The notes beneath the pieces are model-generated. The model was not told the origin of the DNA, made no database searches, and saw only the letters and a program-made list of their open reading frames with translations. A stretch of DNA of 7,191 nt. It comes from Enterobacteriaceae bacterium. GTDB taxonomy: Bacteria > Pseudomonadota > Gammaproteobacteria > Enterobacterales > Enterobacteriaceae. The stretch spans positions 1 through 7,191 of the forward strand of contig JALAGK010000217.1 of assembly GCA_022712475.1 (NCBI GenBank), in the 5' to 3' direction. Shown one piece after another: positions 6,198-7,191 of this stretch. The position numbers were made by a program, and so were the translations under genes. Each line of letters starts with the position of its first letter. The stretch's first letter is position 1.

Positions 6198-6626
6198 TTA
6201 CTGCCACCATGCCATGCCCTGTAGCGTAAGCGCCGTCACCACGATGTAGCGCAGCGCTTTGCCCAGACACAGAAAAAATATTGTCGGCCCCCAGGCCAGA
6301 CGCAACCAACCTGCCAGCAGGCACAAAAGATCGCCTATCACTGGTGCCCAACTGAGCAGCAGGGCCGCCGGGCCAAACCGTCGCAGCAAACTCACTGCTT
6401 TCTCCTGCCAACGCGAACGCTCACGCAGTGGAAATAACCGCCCTATTATCACGTTGGTCAGTCCTCCCAGAGTATTGCCTACTGTCGCCACAACAATCAG
6501 CAGCCAGGGCGTGCTCTTGCCTGCAACCAGTAATGCAACCAACAACGCTTCCGAACTGCCGGGCAACAGCGTGGCGCTGAGAAAACTACTGGAAAACAAG
6601 GAGAGAAGCGATAAGGTGTCGCTCAC
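6198..6626 (-). CDS. yqaA: Inner-membrane protein YqaA, DedA/VTT-like family
   Basis: A 142-residue very hydrophobic protein matching E. coli YqaA, of unproven function, in the SNARE-associated/DedA-like (VTT) family; distant DedA relatives act in membrane lipid (undecaprenyl phosphate or phosphatidylethanolamine) flipping, but that role is not shown for YqaA. Likely membrane segments are about 5-35, 41-62, 86-108 and 113-135. Conserved features include LPGSSEALL (21-29), GNTLGGLTN (50-58) and the glycine- and proline-containing segment 84-107. The start is GTG at 6626-6624, which overlaps the yqaB stop in the tetranucleotide GTGA, so translation is most likely coupled to yqaB; no strong ribosome site of its own is visible. 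Confidence 0.93.
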   Translation of the reverse strand: MSDTLSLLSLFSSSFLSATLLPGSSEALLVALLVAGKSTPWLLIVVATVGNTLGGLTNVIIGRLFPLRERSRWQEKAVSLLRRFGPAALLLSWAPVIGDLLCLLAGWLRLAWGPTIFFLCLGKALRYIVVTALTLQGMAWWQ

Positions 6627-7189
6627 AGCAGGCGAACATCCACAGCGTCCATACCGGCATCGCGGGCGGCCTGAATACCAAAGTCGGCGTCCTCAAACAC
6701 CACGCATTTCTGCGGCACTACGCCCATCAGCTCAGCGCAACGTAGAAAGGTATCCGGCGCAGGTTTGGGGTGTTGAATATGATCGGCGGCGACAACGGCT
6801 GCAAAGTAGTGCCGAAGCCCAAGATGGGTCAACAAAGCTTCCGCTATGGCGCTATCGCTGCCTGTGCCGACCGACATCGGCCTGCGTCCGTGCCATTGTT
6901 TCACAACATCAATCAGCGGTAACGGCTGTACGCTGTCTAACAGCATAGCTTTGACTGCCGCCGTTTTCTCCTCTGCCAATGCATAAGGATCGAAATTGGC
7001 CTGATTTTGTTCAATGATGTGCTGGGCGATACGCCAGGTGGGAGAGCCATTGAGTGCAACGACGGAAGACTCGTCAAAGCGCAAATCATAGCGCCCGAGT
7101 ACCTCACGCCAGGCTTTACGATGCGTGGGCTCGGTATCAAGAATGGTACCGTCCATATCAAAAATCAGCCCGTCGTAACGATCGTACAT
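6623..7189 (-). CDS. yqaB: HAD-family sugar phosphatase YqaB (fructose-1-phosphate / 6-phosphogluconate phosphatase)
   Basis: A 188-residue member of the beta-phosphoglucomutase-like branch of the haloacid dehalogenase superfamily, same length as E. coli YqaB, for which activity on fructose-1-phosphate and 6-phosphogluconate is reported. All four HAD motifs are present: DMDGT with nucleophile Asp11 and acid/base Asp13, Thr109 in motif II (VGTGS), Lys142 in motif III (HPKPAPD), and Glu166-Asp167 in motif IV (VFEDADFG). The helical cap lies between about residues 17 and 85. The gene is complete, but its ATG (7189-7187) is two bases from the window edge, so its ribosome site and promoter are outside. 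It overlaps yqaA by four bases. Confidence 0.96.
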   Translation of the reverse strand: MYDRYDGLIFDMDGTILDTEPTHRKAWREVLGRYDLRFDESSVVALNGSPTWRIAQHIIEQNQANFDPYALAEEKTAAVKAMLLDSVQPLPLIDVVKQWHGRRPMSVGTGSDSAIAEALLTHLGLRHYFAAVVAADHIQHPKPAPDTFLRCAELMGVVPQKCVVFEDADFGIQAARDAGMDAVDVRLL

Positions 7190-7191
7190 AC

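Noticed and set aside
6259..6948. 229-codon + strand frame opposite yqaA and yqaB
   Set aside because: Shadow of two well-recognised - strand genes; arginine- and serine-rich composition typical of antisense frames.
1..7191. CRISPR array, tRNA, rRNA, insertion sequence, toxin-antitoxin or phage defence genes
   Set aside because: Looked for regular repeats, tRNA-like folds and transposase or defence motifs on both strands; none is visible.

Overview
The window looks like a chromosomal segment of a gamma-proteobacterium of the Enterobacterales, close to Escherichia, Klebsiella and Enterobacter. The gene order emrR-emrA-emrB / luxS / micA / gshA / yqaA / yqaB is the one known from E. coli. From memory of the E. 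coli proteins, EmrR, EmrB, LuxS and GshA are near-identical in length and highly similar. The sequence does not settle the genus.

Layout. Bases 1-452 hold no gene I can support; they contain a good sigma70-type promoter, a long imperfect nested inverted repeat and the emrR promoter. Bases 453-3837 (+) are the emrRAB operon: a MarR-family drug-sensing repressor, a periplasmic adaptor and a 14-helix MFS pump, which with TolC would form a tripartite efflux system. A strong bidirectional hairpin terminator at 3854-3878 separates emrB from the convergent luxS. luxS (-) makes the AI-2 synthase of the activated methyl cycle. Between luxS and gshA, on the + strand and antisense to the luxS leader, lies the sigmaE-dependent sRNA gene micA (4481-4553) with a recognisable sigmaE promoter. 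gshA (-) encodes glutamate-cysteine ligase, the first step of glutathione synthesis. yqaA (-, DedA/VTT-like membrane protein) and yqaB (-, HAD phosphatase) overlap by four bases and lie upstream of gshA.

Most of the window is ordinary, well-described core genome, and I found no new multi-gene system. The points worth a second look are: (1) the normal luxS start codon is ATC instead of ATG, and three further radical replacements fall within the first 15 codons of a protein that is otherwise intact; (2) the 450 bp before emrR lack the ygaH gene found there in E. coli and instead carry a promoter followed by a nested palindrome that could be a structured RNA, a long emrR leader or a dispersed repeat; (3) a perfect hairpin sits inside the operon between emrR and emrA; (4) compensatory base changes in the micA terminator stem.
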